NCBI GenBank assembly: GCA_036365455.1
Contig: JAWQUS010000007.1
Coordinates: 14,772,001-14,836,000 of the forward strand
Source: Macrosoma leucophasiata
Taxonomy: Eukaryota; Arthropoda; Insecta; Lepidoptera; Hedylidae
Length of the DNA: 64,000 nt
Direction: 5' to 3'
Made by a program: the position numbers and the translations under genes. How positions within the stretch are numbered: position 1 is the stretch's first letter; every line of letters starts with the position of its first letter. The notes under the pieces are model-generated. The model was not told the DNA's origin. It searched no databases and saw nothing but the letters and a program-made list of their open reading frames with translations. Positions 63,888 to 64,000 of the stretch are shown piece by piece.

Positions 63888-64000
63888 GATGCCCTCCCTA
63901 GAGCTGACAAATAGTCCAAATATAGCAAAAGCACTAATATCTGCTATACATATTATGGCAATTTGCCATCTACCTAGTCAGACCCCTCCCCTCCTCACAG
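63888..64000 (+). CDS. Possible exon cut by right edge
   Basis: A TTTCCTTAG acceptor-like site is followed by an ATG at 63889 and an open frame to the edge: MPSLELTNSPNIAKALISAI, then HIMAICHLPSQTPPLLT. The sequence looks protein-like, with no low complexity or stops. The same frame is closed upstream by TAA at 63865, consistent with an exon start here. I do not recognise the product. It could be a chance frame. Confidence 0.3.

Overview
The window is a gene-poor, repeat-crowded piece of an insect nuclear genome, almost certainly a moth or butterfly (Lepidoptera). This rests on AT-rich DNA with short coding exons in long introns, and on a repeat flora I recognise as lepidopteran: RTE/Proto2-type LINEs, short elements ending in CTAG after the motif GCGGGCACAG, 5S-rRNA-derived SINEs, tRNA-derived SINEs, mariner, Harbinger and hAT MITEs. 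No prokaryotic features are present. Species cannot be told from the sequence alone.

Two conserved host genes carry the window. On the minus strand, from 26639 down to 2762 and continuing off the left edge, lies adenylyl cyclase type 3 (Ac3). Twelve exons can be joined in phase: cytosolic N-terminus, first six-helix membrane cassette, complete C1a catalytic half with both metal-binding aspartates, acidic C1b linker, and part of the second membrane cassette. The C2 half lies outside. On the plus strand, 51016-59958, is a complete Integrator complex subunit 2 gene (IntS2): seven exons, 1124 codons, with a poly(A) signal just downstream. The genes have unrelated jobs (cAMP signalling at the plasma membrane; nuclear snRNA/mRNA 3' processing and transcription attenuation). 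They point away from each other across 24 kb of almost pure repeats.

Layout. 1-1700: a frameshifted LINE nested in a repeat, with a 52-bp palindrome at the junction. 2.7-26.6 kb: Ac3, whose introns hold a deleted mariner, Harbinger MITEs with a hAT MITE inside, SINEs, and a full-length RTE LINE with a single open frame (16357-19571) and a 12-bp target duplication. 27.5-30.3 kb: a GC-rich repeat and a dead mariner. 30.6-39.1 kb: two 1.8-1.9 kb Helitron-like copies in inverted orientation around a 2.6-kb hAT-ended element (8-bp target duplication) that contains a LINE fragment and a 5S-SINE. 40.3-40.5 kb: an unexplained CpG-rich block. 41.7-49 kb: two decayed LINEs, a palindromic element with a tRNA-like gene in each arm, a MITE, and a cluster of TATCGATA palindromes. 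49.7-50.7 kb: a three-copy direct repeat and a large GAT/ATC microsatellite just upstream of IntS2. 51-60 kb: IntS2, with a 5S-SINE, a GT tract, a THAP fragment and a tRNA-SINE in intron 3. 60-64 kb: MITEs, hairpins, a third tRNA-like cassette, and a possible exon cut by the right edge.

The most unusual material is in the mobile DNA: the tRNA-like cassettes with an odd anticodon loop; short RTE derivatives in which the 5' end is joined directly to the 3' end and whose tails seeded long microsatellites; and a THAP-domain fragment beside a copy of the MITE family it may once have mobilised. All homology calls are by eye.
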